Positions 34,724 through 48,858 are shown, counted from the first letter of the stretch. The stretch is DNA of 64,000 nucleotides from Bos javanicus (GCF_032452875.1 NC_083885.1:61512425-61576424); one strand, 5' to 3'. Numbers and translations: made by a program. Notes: a model not told the origin generated them from the letters alone.

Positions 34724-37700
34724 ATGTTGCTTCAGTTTGTTCATCAATTTGGTCAAAAGCTCATCCGCAAGCGGCTGCTGGAACCCATAGATGAGTCTGA
34801 GAGACCCGTGGCTCATCTGAACACCCTAAACCTGGTGAACATGGGTGTGGGCAGGATGTTGATAGTTGGCATATACATTCTGGCTGGTGCACTGGCCAAG
34901 TTCATAGCTGGACCAGCAACCATCATCTCGTTCTTGGTGGCTGCCATGTTTTCTATATTATCTGGGCTCTGCTATGCTGAATTTGGGGCCTGGGTACCAC
35001 GCTCTGGTTCTACATATTTCTACAGCTATGTCACAATGGGTCAAGTCTATGCCTTCATCATTGGTTGGAACTCCATACTTCTCTTAGTTACGGGTGAGAC
35101 GATGGGCCAGCAAATGGTGTGGGGCTTAAGCCTGGGAAACTATGTTGGAGGATTGGGTTCTCAGTCATTCATGAGCACTTTATTCTTGGCCTCGTGAAGG
35201 GAAGTTGATAATAGTGTCAGGAAGACCCCACAACTACATTCAACTCGGTTCTATCCTGTGTCCTTAAATGATGGACCATGAACCCAGGAGCAAAAGGAAC
35301 TGTAGGGAATGGGTGAGAGGGAGGCATGTCCCACAGGTTGATCCCCTCATCATAGTGAAGTCTTTGCTCAGTTGTTGCCTTCCTGGGATTTTCCTTTACC
35401 ACTTTATTTCAAATTTCATGCCTATCCCAGCCCTCCCATTCCCATTTATGTGTTTTCTTTTCTTGTATAACATTGATCTGCTCCTAACATATTAAAACAC
35501 CTGAAATTTTGGTGAATCATTTGGGTCTACTCTCCCCAGTCCATGAAAAGAAACTCTTTGATATTTTGTATTTTGTATCAGGTATTTGTATATATAGGCT
35601 TTTTGTATATACAGGTATTTTATCTGTGTTTTTAGATCCTATGGCACATCAATTTTTGTTTGTCAATGAACGCTCCTCTTCTGCCTCTGCAGGCACTGCC
35701 GCCTTGGCCAGGGCCTCGAGTTACATCTTTGACAGCCTGATTGGAAATCACATCTCTCAGGCATTACAGGAAACTTTCTCTCTGCAGCTGCCTTACTCCC
35801 TGGCCACATATGCAGACTTTTTTGCCCTGGGCCTGGTACTGCTGATGACAGGTGAGACAGGGCTCAACAACAGGATGGAAAGAGCAGGGTGTGGAATGGG
35901 AGCTGGTGTAGGAAAGGCTTGGTGTGGCAGAATGGTGGGGGATTAGAAATAGAAAGAATGGTCTTGAAATAGAAGCTAAGACATAGACCATTGTTTTCCA
36001 CCCTTGGCACTACTGACAATTTGGGCTTATCATTCTTTGGTGTGAAGGGACTGTCCTGTGAATTTTAATTTCTTTTCTTAATCATTATTGAGTGTTGAGT
36101 GTCATCTTGGCCTTTGCTCACTAGATACCAGTGACATCCACCCACCCCCAACTGTGGCAATCAGGGTGTCTCCAGACAGTGCCAATGTCCCTTGGGGAAT
36201 AAACTTACCCCAAGCTGAGAATCATTTACTTAGACCAACAAGTCTTCCTTTGTACTGAGGCCAAAGATTTTTTTTTTTTTAATTGAGAGGAAGTTCACAT
36301 AGCATAAAATTAACCACTTTGTACCTCTTCCCAGCTTCAGTCATAAATAACTGACATACAACATTGTGTAAGATTAAGGTGTACATCTTGCTTTGTTAGA
36401 CATGTATTCTGAGAAGATTGCCACAATAATTAACATCTTAAAGTGTACAATTCAGTAGCGTTAGGCACATCTGTAATGTTGGGCAACCATCACCTCCATC
36501 TAGTTCCAAACACGTTCAACACCTCTGTGCCCACTAAGCAGTCACTGTCTGTTTGTCCACCACCACCAACTGCCAGCCCTGAGCAACTATTTCTCTGCTT
36601 CCTGTTGTTGTTCAGTCACTAAGTCATATCCAACTCTTTGCAACCCCATGGATTATGTATGCCAAGCTCCTCTGTCCTCCACTATCTTCTGTAGTTTGCT
36701 CAAATTTATGTCCATTGAGTCAGTGATACTATCCAACATTTCATTCACTGTCACCCTCTTCTCCTTCTGCCCTCAATTTTACCCAGCATCAGAATCTTTT
36801 CCAGTGAGTCAGTTCTGCCCATCAGGTGGCCAAAATTTTGGAGCTTCAGCATCAGTCCTTCCAATGAATATTCAGGGTTGATTTCCTTTAGGATTGATTC
36901 GTTTGTTCCCCTTGCTGTCAAAGGGACTCTCAAGAGTCTTCTCCAACACCACAGTTCAAAAGCATCAGTTCTTTGGTGCTCAGCCTTCTTATGGTCCAAC
37001 TCTCACATCTGTACATGACTATTGGAAAAACCATAGCTTTGACTATATGGACCTTTGTAGGCAAAGTGATGGCCCTGCTTTTTAATATGCTGTCTATGTT
37101 TGCCATAGCTTTCCTTCCAAGAAGCAAATATCTTTTAATTTCATGGCTGCAGTCACTGTCTGCCGGAGAAGGCAATGGCACCCCACTCCAGTACTCTTGC
37201 TTGGAAAATCCCATGGTCGGAAGAGCCTGTTAGGCTGCAATCCATGGGGTCGCTAAGAGTTGGACACGACTGAGCAACTTCACTTTCACTTTTCACTTTC
37301 ATGCATTGGAGAAGGAAATGGCAGCCCACTCCAGTGTTCTTGCCTGGAGAATCCCAGGGACAGGGGAGCCTGGTGGGCTGCCATCTATGGGGTCACACAG
37401 AGTCGGACACGACTTAAGTGACTTAGCATAGCAGTCACTGTCTGCAGTGATTTCGGAGCCCAAGAAAAGAAAATCTGTCACTGCTGCCACTTTTTCCTCT
37501 TCTATTTGCCAGGAAGTGATGGGACCAGATGCTATGGTCTTAGCTTTATTAATGTTGAGTTTTAAGCCAGCTTTTTCACTCTCCTATTTCACTTTCATCA
37601 CAAAGCTCTTTAAGCTGTGATTTCAGTTGTAACCTGATTATGGGTTTTCTCCATCCCTCTAGTGTCATAGCAATAAAGTCTTTGCTTGATGACTAGATAC

Positions 37701-40700
37701 AAAAAAAAAAAAAAGAAGCTCTTTAGTTCATGTTCATTTTCTGCCATTAGGGTGGTATCATCTACATATCTGAGATTGTTGATATTTTTCCTGGCAATCT
37801 TGATTCCAGCTTGTGCTTCATCCAGCTTGGCATTTTGCATGATGTACTCTGCATGTAAGTTAAATAAGCAGGGTGACAATATGCAGCCTTGATATAGTCC
37901 TTTCCCAATTTGGAACCAGTCCATTATTCTATGTCCAGGTCTAGGTGTTTCTTCTTGACCTGCATAGATTTCTCAGGATACAGGTAAAGTGGTCTGGAAT
38001 TCCTATCTCTTTAAGAATTTTCACAGTTTGTGTGATCCACACAGCCAAAATCTTTAGTGTAGTCAAATGAAGCAGAAGTATATGATTCATTGGTATTTCC
38101 CCCCACGTTCCCTGTGATCCAATGAATGTTGGCAATTTGATCTCTGATCCTTTGCATTTTCTTAACTCTGTTGTACATCTGAAAGTTCTTGATTCCCATA
38201 TTGCTGAAGCATAGCTTTGAAGGATTTTGAGCATAACCTTGAAGCATGTGAAATGAGTGCAATTGTACAGTAGTTTGAGCATTCTTTGGCATTGCCCTTC
38301 TTTGGGATTGGAATGAAAACTGATCTAGAAGTCCTGAAGCTACTGTTGAGTTTCCCAAGTTTGCTCATGTATCAAATACAGCACTTTCACAGCATCATCT
38401 TTTAGGATTTGAAATCGCTCAGCTGGAATTCCATCACCTTCACTAGCTTTGTTTGTACTATTGCTTCCTAAGACCCACTTGACTTCACACTCCAGGATGT
38501 CTGGTTCTAGGTGAATGACCACACCATCTTGGTTATCCAGACCACTGAGACATTTTTTTTTTGTATAGTTCTGGGTATTCGTGCCACCTCTTCTAAATCT
38601 CTTCTGCTTCTATTAGTTCCTTATCATTTCTGTCCTTTATCATCCCCATCCTTCCATGAAATGTTCCCTTAATATCCCAGGTTTTCTTGAAGAGATCTCT
38701 AGTCTTTCCCACTCTGCTGTTTTCTTCTATTTCTTTGCATTGTTCATTTAAGATGGCTTTCTTGTCTCTCCCTGCTATTCTCTGGAATTCTGCATCCAGT
38801 TGGTTATATCTTTCCCTTTCTCCTTTGTCTTTCACTTCTCATCTTCCCTCACCTATTTGTAAAGCCTCCTCAGACACCCATTTTGCCTTTCTGCACTTCT
38901 TTTCCTTGGGGATGGTTTTGGTCACTGCCTCATGTACAGTGTTAGGAATCTCTGGCCCTAGTTCTTCAGGCAGTCTGCCTACCAGATCTAATTCCTTGAA
39001 TCTATTTGTCACCTCCACTGTTTAATTATAATGGATTTTATTTAGGTCATACCTGAATGGTCTGGTAGTTTTCCCTACTTTCTTCAATTTAAGCCTGAAT
39101 TTTGCAATAAGGAACTGATGATCTGAGCTACAATCAGCTCCAGGTCTTTCTTTTACTGACTGTATAGAGCCTCTCCACCTTCAGCTACAAAAAATATAAT
39201 AAATCTGATTTCAGTATTGAACTTCTGGTGATGTCCAAGTGAAGAGTCATCTTTTGTGTTGTTGAAAAAGGGTGTTTCTATGACTAGTATATCTATAAAT
39301 GTATCAATAATTTGAGTGTTTCATATTACATCTTTCCCACAGGACTACGGCTTCTGGGAGCTCGTGAGTCAATCCTGGTTACAAAAATATCCATAGGAAT
39401 AAACATTTTGGTTCTCATTTTCATTACCATCACTGGCTTCATTAAGGGAGATCTGCATAACTGGAAGCTCACAGAACAGGACTACAAACTGAACACATCT
39501 GGATCCAGAGACATCTATGGCTTAGGACGGTAATATTGGCCATAATATACGGTTGACGGGCATGCAGAGCTGGTATGGTGTGGACTAAAGATATCTGGGC
39601 TGTTGGATCCAGATGAAGCAAGTTCTGGAGCCCAGGACTTGAGGTATGAAGGGAGAAGCTCAAGAGATGGAAGAACACACCTCACCCACTTTCTTTCTCT
39701 TTCCTTCTCTCACCGTAGCTTGGGCCCTTTGGGTTCTGGAGGGTTTGCACCTTTCGGCTTTGAAGGGATTCTCCAGGGAACAGCTACATGTTTCTACTAT
39801 TTTTTTGGTGCTGATGTTCTTGCCACTAAAGGTAACATGGTCACTGTGTGTCCCATCTGAGGTTTGGGAACAGACTGGCTGCCTCTGGCTTTGAGGAAAC
39901 CTGAATGAGGAGTACAATAAGGAAGGGGATTTTTCCCAGTGTGTTTTCCTGACTCAACACTTCTTCCCTTTCTGCAGGGGCAGAAGCTATAAATCCTCAT
40001 CGTTCCATCCCCTGGAGCATCTTGATCACCATCTTTATCTGCTTTTTGGCTTACTCTGGTGTCTCAGTGGCACTCACCCTCATGGTGCCCTACTACCTGA
40101 TTCAGCCTCACAACCCTTTGCCGCAAGCCATTCTCCATAGTTTGTGGCTCCCCGCCACATACATCATGACAATTGGTACCCTCTGTGCTCTTATATTCAG
40201 GTCAGTGCCATGGTTTCCTCCCTGTCTACTGTCAATGCTCAGATCTCCAAACCCTTAGGATTGGTAAAGAAGACAGAGAGACACCTTACCCCAAGCCGAC
40301 AAGAGAGCAGAAGCCCTGGTCTGTCCTTCTCCACATCCTTACATGCTTCCATCTTCTCTTCCAGACTCCATACTGCCGTGTTCAGAATGCCTACTTTGAT
40401 CTACACGATGGCAGAGGACGGGCTCCTTTTCCGGGTGCTTACCCGGATCCACGTCCGCACAGGCATCCATGTCCTGGCCCTGATGTCTGCTGCAAATCTT
40501 GCAGGTTAAAAAACATTTTTTGAAACCCATGCTTTAACTTACATATTTTCAGCTGTTTCTCACTCCCTTCTCCACCTTGTTTGCGACCTCATTCTAGGGA
40601 TCATGGCGTTACTCTTCAGATTCACAGATCTTGTGGATCTCGTGTCAGTCGGGACCCTGCTCATTTACTCCCTGGTGGCATTTTCTATTCTTGTCCTCAG

Positions 40701-42014
40701 GTGAGACCCCACTGCACCTCGGTAGGGAGTCTTGGAGATTAGTTGGGAGGTAAACGTCTTCTGCCTTCATGCTATCTTCTAAAAGTCCTGCTCTGCTTAA
40801 GACAGGACACATGTGAAATAGGCTGTGTGATGTTGGATGAGTAGGGGCTGCTGCTAATATTGCCTTAAAACCTCTAATTCAGGTACCAGCCAGACCAGAA
40901 TTTAAGCAAGAATGAGAACACAGAGGAGGAAATTGAGATGCCTGTCCCTGATGAACATCTGCTGGACTCTGAACCTGAAGCAAGAAACTCAAACATTCTA
41001 AAGAGTCTGTGGTTCCCTATCAGCACCATCCCCACTAGGAAATCTGGCCAGATTGTCTACGGATGTGCCTCACTACTCGGTGAGCTGTGGGATTTCTCTT
41101 TGGTCGTTTGCTGAAATTGACAGTATGGTGTTGGAGTGTGTATTTTGTCAACTGAGGAGTCCTGGTGATATAAGGGCCCTTGCTGAGGTGGGCAGCCTGG
41201 AGAGAGGGGTGGCCCAAGGTCTTGACATCTTCAGCTTCTGAAGTTGAACCTGTTCTCCTCCACCTTGACCCCTGTAGTTCTCCTGATGATAATCTTGAGC
41301 CTGATCCTGGTCCAGTGGTCCAGTCAGGGGTTTTCTGGAGACTCCAAATACACACCAGTGGCTGTGCTGCTGCTGCTGCTCATCATTGGAGTCATGGTCA
41401 TCATCTGGAGGCAGCCCCAGAACCCCATTCCTCTTTATTTTAAGGTAAGTGACCTTATGTGCCCAAACTGTACACCTGGAGTGAACATGCTTCGTGGTCT
41501 AAACATCCAGGGAGTGAGGGGAACTGCTAAAACCAACAGACTCTTCCTGATCCCCCTCAGTACTTTACATACATGGTCTGAGTAGGCACTGAATACACAG
41601 ACTGAAGGCTGGTCTTCTTGCCCACTTGGGGTAGAGACTCTCATTCAGGCATCTGGGATGTGTTCAGGGATGAACTGACTCTGTCCCACAGGTCCCTGCT
41701 CTGCCTGTCCTCCCACTGGTGAGCATCCTTGTGAACATTTACTTGATGATGCAGATAACTTCTGGGACCAGGGCCATATTTGGCATCTGGAATGTGATCG
41801 GTAAGTGGCTTTCTGGCATAAAGAGACCCCTTGAGTGACTAATCCCAAACTGAGCTCCCCTAAACTTCTTGACCACCATAGGAGACCTATTGGATGTTTG
41901 TAACCAGGAAGAGTGCCTGCTTATCCTTCTCATTTTCTCATTTCCTTACTAGGATTTCTCATATACTTTGGATACGGGATCCGACACAGCCTGGAGGAGA
42001 ACGATGAGCAATAA
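34724..42014 (+). CDS. SLC7A3-like: Cationic amino acid transporter 3-like, copy B (11 coding exons, altered ends)
   Basis: Paralogue of copy A with the same exon lengths and phases. Exons: 34724-35093, 35693-35851, 39343-39529, 39719-39831, 39978-40200, 40365-40504, 40598-40700, 40883-41079, 41278-41444, 41692-41800, 41953-42014, together 1830 nt (609 aa plus stop). The ATG used by A and C is ACG here (34715-34717); the next in-frame ATG, three codons on at 34724, is taken as the start and still keeps the FGQKLIRK segment. The last exon has CAA changed to TAA (42012-42014), removing the 20-residue hydrophilic tail seen in copy A. The body of the carrier is open throughout. TM1 reads GVGRMLIVGIY, again without the family glycine motif. 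The sequon is N227-T-S. The exon 6 donor is gttaaa, weak. It could be a functional paralogue or an early-stage pseudogene; no internal disabling change is visible. Confidence 0.88.
37164..37430 (-). mobile_element. Dimeric Bov-tA SINE, unit 2 only
   Basis: Antisense of the two-part SINE also seen at 50332-50617. Perfect 15-bp direct repeats gcagtcactgtctgc at 37149-37163 and 37431-37445. Confidence 0.9.
37613..37715 (+). mobile_element. Processed RNA 3'-end fragment, unit 2 only
   Basis: About 88 nt with AATAAA at 37672-37677, a 14-nt poly(A) run starting 24 nt later, and 10-bp direct repeats aagctcttta (37603-37612, 37716-37725). It has the marks of an L1-mobilised, 5'-truncated mRNA tail. 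The source gene is not recognised. Confidence 0.8.
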
Positions 42015-42489
42015 CCACCAGCATCCACCTCCCAGACTCTTGACAAAAACACCCGTACTGCTGACTCATCTTAACCACAGGTCACAGATGTTGTGTAGAA
42101 TCCCTACATACACAGAAGGTGTCTTCTGCTACATGAACACTTTCAGCCGCTATGGAGTGTGAAGGTGTATGCATCTACAGCCCTGTCTTTATTGTCAGTG
42201 GACAAAGTGACTTTAATGTTTTCTAATTTTTAAGTAAGCTTTTCAAAGCATGATGTACATACAGAAAAACACATGCTTCTTAAGTGTGCAGCAATACCGA
42301 TTTTCAAAAAGAAAGTACAACAACATAACCAGCAGGAGAAAGAAAATGTTAACCTGGCACCTGAGAAACAACTCCTTGTTACCATCTCCAGCCTGAGCAC
42401 AGAGCTGGCCACTTGAGGAGGAAACATAGGTAATCATATATTGTGTAAGAGTTACACCTTAAATATTCAGTCATCAATAAGTTTGAAGT
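42015..42489 (+). other. 3' UTR region of copy B
   Basis: First 60 nt correspond to the coding tail of copy A; the rest matches 18828-19245. No clear poly(A) signal. Confidence 0.4.
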
Positions 42490-44036
42490 AAAAGGTCAGT
42501 TTTCATTCCAATCCCAAGAAAGGTAATGCCAAAGAATGTTCAAACTACCAAACAACTGTGCTCATTTCACAGCCTAGCAAGAAAATGCTCAAAATCCTAA
42601 GCTAGACTTCAGCAGTACATGAACTGACAACTTCCAGATTCAAGCTAGGTTTAGAAAAGGTAGATGAACTAGAGATCAAATTGCCTACAATTGCTGGATC
42701 ACAAAGAAAGCAAGGCAATTCCAGAAAAACATCAACTTCTGCTTCATTAACTATGCCAAACCCTTTGACTGTGTGGACCACAACTAACTGTGGAATATCC
42801 TTAAAGAGATGGGAATACCAGACCATCTTACCTGTCTCCTGAGAAACCTGTATGCAGGTCAAGAAGCAACAGTTAGAATCAGACATGGAATGGTGGACTG
42901 GTTCAAAACTGGCAAGGGAGTATGATAAGGCTATATATTGTTCCCCTCTTATTTAAATTATATGCAGAGTACATGATGCAAAATGCTGGGCTGGATGAAT
43001 CACAAGCTGGAATCAAGATTGCCAGGAGAAGTATCAACAACCTCAGATGATACCATCCTAATGACAGAAAGGGAAGAGGAAATAAAGAGTCTCTTGATGA
43101 AGGTGAAAGAGGAGAGCAAAGAGCCTGGCTTAACACTTAGTATTCAAAAATACTAAGATCATAGCATCTGGTCCTGTTACTTCCTGGCAAATAGAAGAGG
43201 AAAAACTGGAAGCAGTGACAAATTTTCTTTCCTTTGGCTCCAAAATCACTGCAGACAATGACTGTAGCCATGAAATTTAAAAACACTTGATCCTTGAAAA
43301 GAAACCTATGACAAACCTAGACAGCATATTAAAAAGCAGAGAGATTACTTTGTCGACAAAGGTCTGTCTAGTCAAAGCTGCAGTTTTTCCAGTAGTCATG
43401 TACGGATGTGAGAGTTCGGCCATAAAGAAGGCTGAACACTGCAGAATTGATGCTTTTGAAAACTGTGGTGCTGGGCAAGATTCTCGAGAGTCCCTTGTAC
43501 TGCAAGGCTATCAAACCAGAAAACTCTAAAGGAAATCAACCCTTTATCCATTGGAAGGATTGATGCTGAAGTTGAAGCTCCAATACTTTGGCCACTAGAT
43601 GTGCAGAGCTGACTCAATGGAAAAGACCCTGATTCTGGGAAAGCTGAGGGTAGGGGGAGAAGAGGGAACAGACAATGAGATGTTTAGATAGCATCACTGA
43701 CTCAATGGACATCTCCATCACATAGTGGAGGATAGAGGAGCCTGGTGTGCTGCATTCCACGTGGTCACAAAGACTTGTACATGACTTAGCAACTGAACAA
43801 CCACAACAGGACCCTGCAGGCATGCCTCTGAGATATTCCTGGTTTGATTCCAGACTACCATAGTGAAGAGAACTGGCAATAAAGAGAGTCACACAAATTT
43901 CTTTTTTTAACCGACTCAATGGACCTTGGTTTGGGTGGACTCTGGGAGTTGGTGATGGACAAGGAGGCCTGGCTTGCTGCGGTTCATGGGATGGCAAAGA
44001 GTTGGACACAACTGAGTGACTGAACTGAACTGACTG
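42490..44036 (+). mobile_element. Degraded BovB downstream of copy B
   Basis: Counterpart of 19246-20796, sharing its stops and frameshifts, hence inserted before the duplication. Confidence 0.8.
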
Positions 44037-47000
44037 CATATAAACTTATGTTTACACTACACTGTAGTCTATTCAGTGTGCTATATATTCTCTCTAAAAA
44101 ATGTACATACTTTAACTTAAAAGTACTTTATTGCTGAAAAATGCTAGCTGTCATCTGACAACCCAGAGTTGCCACAAACCCTCAGTTTGCAAAAACTGCA
44201 GCATCTGCAAAGCACAATAAAATGATATCTGCTTGTACATGTGTATGTATATATTAAAAGATGTATAGTTAATAAGCACAAAAAATTTATATGTAATATA
44301 TGTATTAAAGTATAATTGCCAAGGTTCATTGTTGATCTAAAATCAATGTATCTAGTTGTCCTGTAATACTATTTGCTAAATCTGTCACCTCTTGGTGTCT
44401 CTGTATGCTCTCCACATTCTAATAACCTCTTGACATTTGGGATTAGTCAAACGTCGTTAGGGCCCAACCTCATGACCTCATTTAATCTTAATTACCTCTT
44501 TAAGGCCCCCAAACAAAATACAGTCACATTCTGAAGTCCTGGGGATCAGGAATTCAACATATGAATTTGAAAGAAGGGCGATGCATTCACCTCTTCACAC
44601 TTTTGATCACCACTTGCTTCCCAGTGGCTAAAACAGTGTCTGGAATACAATAAGTGCTCAGTTATATTTGATGAGATATTTAATGAAAGAATCATATGTA
44701 CATGTAATATTTTACATGACCCAAGATGGGGAACTTTTTATTTACCAGTAATTATCAAAGGGAGACCACAGTATTTGTTTGGGAAAAATGATATTTTATT
44801 AAACGACTTGGAACAGAAAATAAGACTTTAAGGCCATGTCTGATCTATGATTGGTCTTCCCTGGTGGCTCCATGGTAAAGAATCCACCTGCCAATGCAGG
44901 AGACAGATTCAATCCCTCAATTGGGAAGATCCCCTGGAGGAGGAGATAGACACTGTTTCCAGTGTTCTTGCCTGGAAAATCCCATGGACAGAGGAGCCTG
45001 GCGGGATACAGTCCAGGGGATTGGAAAAGAGGCAGACAAGACTTAGAGATGAAACAACAACAATGTCTAGCTGGTGCTGGCTAGATCATTTCACAGGAGA
45101 GAAAAAATGCAGAGAGAAATTGAGAAGAGGAGAGAGAAGAGAGGGGTGAGGAGAAGGTGGTGAAGGGTTCTGTGAGATGAGAAACTCTTCCCTTGATCTG
45201 ATCTCACTTTCATATGAAAATCATGAAGTGATGATGTAGGTAGGCATCTCACAGAAAAAAAGATTTTTTAAATGATTATTCTTGGTGTAGATTGATGAGG
45301 GGGAAAAACAGTTGGCAGAAGAAGGAGAAAGAGCAAATCATTAGTGTGTTATTCCATGAATGTGTTATTTAAGTAGGTGGTTCCCACAGATCGCAGGAAG
45401 TCAGTGAGTGGTTGGGAGCAGGGCAAGAAGGTGAGGAAGGGGTTTGGGAGATGACTGAGGGTCTGCTGTCTTTCCAGGGATAAGGATACAACATGGACAC
45501 CCTCCAGAAGTCACAGATTCCTCTCCCCCCACCCCATGCCTCCCCACTTTACTGGCCATGTGAACCTGGAAATGTCACCTAACCTTCCTTCTAACCCTAA
45601 AGGCTTGGCAAAGAAGTGGAGAAATAAGACACAGGATGAGTCCTTACATAACATATGTAAGATGGGAATTTCAGAGTTGAGGTTCTTGGCTCAGTTGATG
45701 GAAAATTAAATAACAATCAAAGTAAGAAAAAAGAAAAGAGAACTTTGGTTATTTTTGTAACATCCAGATTTTTAATATAATATCCTGAATTGTTACTGAT
45801 AACCTACCAGGACATATCAGATTTTTAGGAATTTCATATAATTTTTAGAACACATATTAATAACACTTATCCTTCCGATATAACCTAAAAAGGTTTATCA
45901 TCACTTATTTGAGAATGCATGTGTGCTTAGGCACTTCAGTCATGTCTGACTCTTTGAGACCCAACAGACTATAGCCTGACAGGCTCCTCTGTCCATAGGA
46001 TTCTCCTGGCAAGGATACTGGAGTGGGTTGCCCTGCTCTCTTCCAGGGGATTTGCTAATGACACCCATGTAATTATATGTGCCAGTATGCCTAATTGTAA
46101 TGAGGTCAGTATCATTCCTTGAGATGTTTTAGGAGCTCTCTGAAAAATCCCCAGAATAGCTAGAGGTCAAAAAATATGTCATTTGGGGCTTCTTTGGTGG
46201 TTCAGTGGTAAATCTGCCTGCCAAGGCAGGAGACATGGGTTCTGACACAGGTAGATTCTCATGGGTGACAGAGAACTTGCAGAAGGTCAGCTTTCCTGCA
46301 GGGAGGTTCTGGCACTCCAAAAAGATGAAAACAATTCTGGTCAAAGCAAAGTTGGAGGTGAGAGAATCTTTCCCCTCCCCCATGCAAGGAAACATCCCCA
46401 CACAGAAAAGGGGAGTGATGAGTGAGTGCTCAGCTACCCTAGTTCTGCAGGACATCACAGCAGACACCTGAGAAGGACATCCACAGCAGCACCAGAGATC
46501 AGAGACAGGACCTCCATGAGGAGGGAGACGAAAAATATTTAGAAAGATGCAGATAAACATTTCAGTGGGGGTGAAAAGGATTGCTTTTCTCAGGGAGTCC
46601 ATTCGCATGCCTCTGGGAGCACCACTCTGGGAAATCTCTCTGCTGCGTCCACAGGAACCCTCAGTACCCCGAGTGCTGGTTCCACACCTCCCCCTACTCC
46701 ACGGGGGCTCCATGTGGGACCCTCCCCTTGCAACGTCCTGGGGATCTCGGGTAGACCAGAAGCAGGCTCAGAAAACCAGTCCCTGCTCTAGTCGAGGGCG
46801 CTCGCAGACTGGAGCTCTAGAGCCACCTTCTGGAAATCCAGAGACAGGTTTCCAGGAGGCAGCCTGGTGGGTTGTCAGAGCAGAGATACAGAAAAGCTTC
46901 AGAATTCTCCCACAAGGCCTCCCTGGTGGTTCAGTGGTTAAGAATCCGCCTGCCAAGGCAGAGGACCCAGGTTCAGTCCCCTGTCTCAGAGGACCCCATA

Positions 47001-48539
47001 TGCCACGGGGCAACTAAGCCCACATACCACAACCTCTGCAGCCTGTGCTCTGCAGCAAGAGAAGCCACCCAAGGAGAAGCCCGTGCACCGCAACTAGGGA
47101 AAGACTGTGCAGTAACCAAGATCCAGGGCAGACACACTTCATCAATTAATTTAAGATTATTAAAAAGGATTGTCCCACAAGAGGGAGCAGAAAGAGTGAA
47201 ATAAGTGTACTGATACAAAGACAGAGAAAATTCCAGAAAGTAACTCCACCATGAAACAACAGTACCCCAGTTGAAGTTAACCACCAAAGATTGAAGGTGG
47301 TGTCTACTACAAATACAAAAGTCTAGTATAGAATTATACTCACAGTTCTACTCACCTTCATCCTCTTGGGAGCAGCCTCTCCACTGAGGAATTTAGTACC
47401 ACTTTAATTCCCAGAATTTTCTGCTTTGAGTCAGATGAGAGAAACTCAGAGAAGGCTTCTTTCTGCATCTGTTGCGTCTCAGGTGTTTTCCCTTTAAAAT
47501 AATCTCCTAACAACTCTGAACTGGACCACTACTTCACAGTAAAAAAAAAAGAAAAAAATTAATGGAAGCTTGAACTACGACATGTCGTCCCCACAGTGAC
47601 AGTGTCTGGCTGGTGTGTTAGCAAGTGTGTCACTTGTTGTATGTCAGAATCTTGTCCACTCACTAACCCCTCATTCACTCGCTCATCCCTCCTCTCCGAC
47701 TCCTGATATCTTCCTTCTGTGAGATGTACTGCTTTTGACCTCTTTCAACATATTTCCCTTTCCTGCCTTGGTGCTCAGTCTTCCCAGAAAACAGACTCCT
47801 TGGGATCCTATTCCATCCCTTTGTGCTAGGCTGGCTGCTGACATGACACTTGTTCAATGCTTTTGTTGCTTGAATTCACATCAGAGACTGTAAACTCCCC
47901 TTCTCCTGGTTGGGGTCCAGCTGGGCTTGGGGGTCTCCCACACTGGAGTGTCTCAGATCAGGTGCAGACTGTGGGGAGTTGAGTCGTGTAAGAGGACTGG
48001 GTGGGAGGAGGAGTGTGTGTGGGTCCCCAGTTCTGCTTAGGGTCCGTGATGATCAATGAATTCAAGTGTCCTTGGAAATAATCAAGAAACACAATAGAGA
48101 TGGAAAGGTTTTACTTGACTCACACTGAAGACTATAGCTTAGGAGGCCCCCTCTCCAAGAGCTCCGAGGAACTGCTCTGCTGAAGCATGGTTTCCAGCAC
48201 AGTCTTACACCTCATGCAAACGAAGCTCACACATCAACACGACAGGGTGTATTCCTTCAAGGTTTCAAAAGAGACAGACTTAGTACATAGACAGTGAAAC
48301 AGCAGGACTTTGGTGTCTGGGAAGGGAACCTTATCTTCCAGGGAGTGTTAATGCTGATACTGTGAGAAGGGATTTGCTTATTTTGATCTTCAAAACACAT
48401 TTTCTTTACCTCAATGCTTAAAGCAGATGAGCTGTGAGGGTCTGACAGGCTGTCTTAGTTCACACACAACTCAGGCTGAACCATGGATGAGCCAGAATGA
48501 CTTCCCCATTCCTCAATATGTGAACATCTTCTCCATCAC
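44037..48539. other. 3' flank of copy B
   Basis: No gene. Collinear with 20797-25307, with SINEs at 44853-45057 (Bov-A2), 45930-46057 (Bov-tA), 46189-46263 and 46913-47157 (ART2A-type). Frames up to 194 codons on the minus strand overlap SINEs and have no recognisable domain. Confidence 0.6.
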
Positions 48540-48858
48540 AGTTCAGTTCAGGTCAGTTCAATTCAGTCGCTCAGTCGTGTCTGACTCTTTGCGACCCCAA
48601 GAACTGCAGCACGCCAGGCCTCCCTGTCCATCACCAAATCCCAGAGTCCACCCAAACCCATGTCCATTGAGTCGGTGATGCCATCCAACCATCTCATACT
48701 CTGTCGTCCCCTTCTCCTCCTGCCCTCAGTCTTTCCCAGCATCAGGGTCTTTTCAAATTAATCAGCTCTGCACATCAGGTGGCCAAAGTATTGGAGTTTC
48801 AACTTCATCATCAGTCCTTCCAGTGAACACCCAGGACTGATCTCTTTTAGGAACAAGC
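48540..48858 (-). mobile_element. BovB 3' end, antisense (unit 2)
   Basis: Counterpart of 25308-25615, slightly more complete at its inner end. Confidence 0.75.

Larger units (their letters stand above)
36605..39290 (-). mobile_element. Long antisense BovB in intron 2 of copy B
   Basis: Same insertion as 12804-16010. Minus-strand pieces of RT (GKGLYQGCILSPCLFNLHA, LRYVDDTTL, with V for A in the YADD box) and linker (GERERYNQLDAEFQRIAGR). Carries a SINE (37164-37430) and a processed-RNA fragment (37613-37715) that unit 1 lacks. Confidence 0.85.

Noticed and set aside
46129..46713. 194-codon minus-strand frame
   Set aside because: Overlaps SINE sequence, is shorter in unit 1 (22890-23363), has no domain and no splice context.
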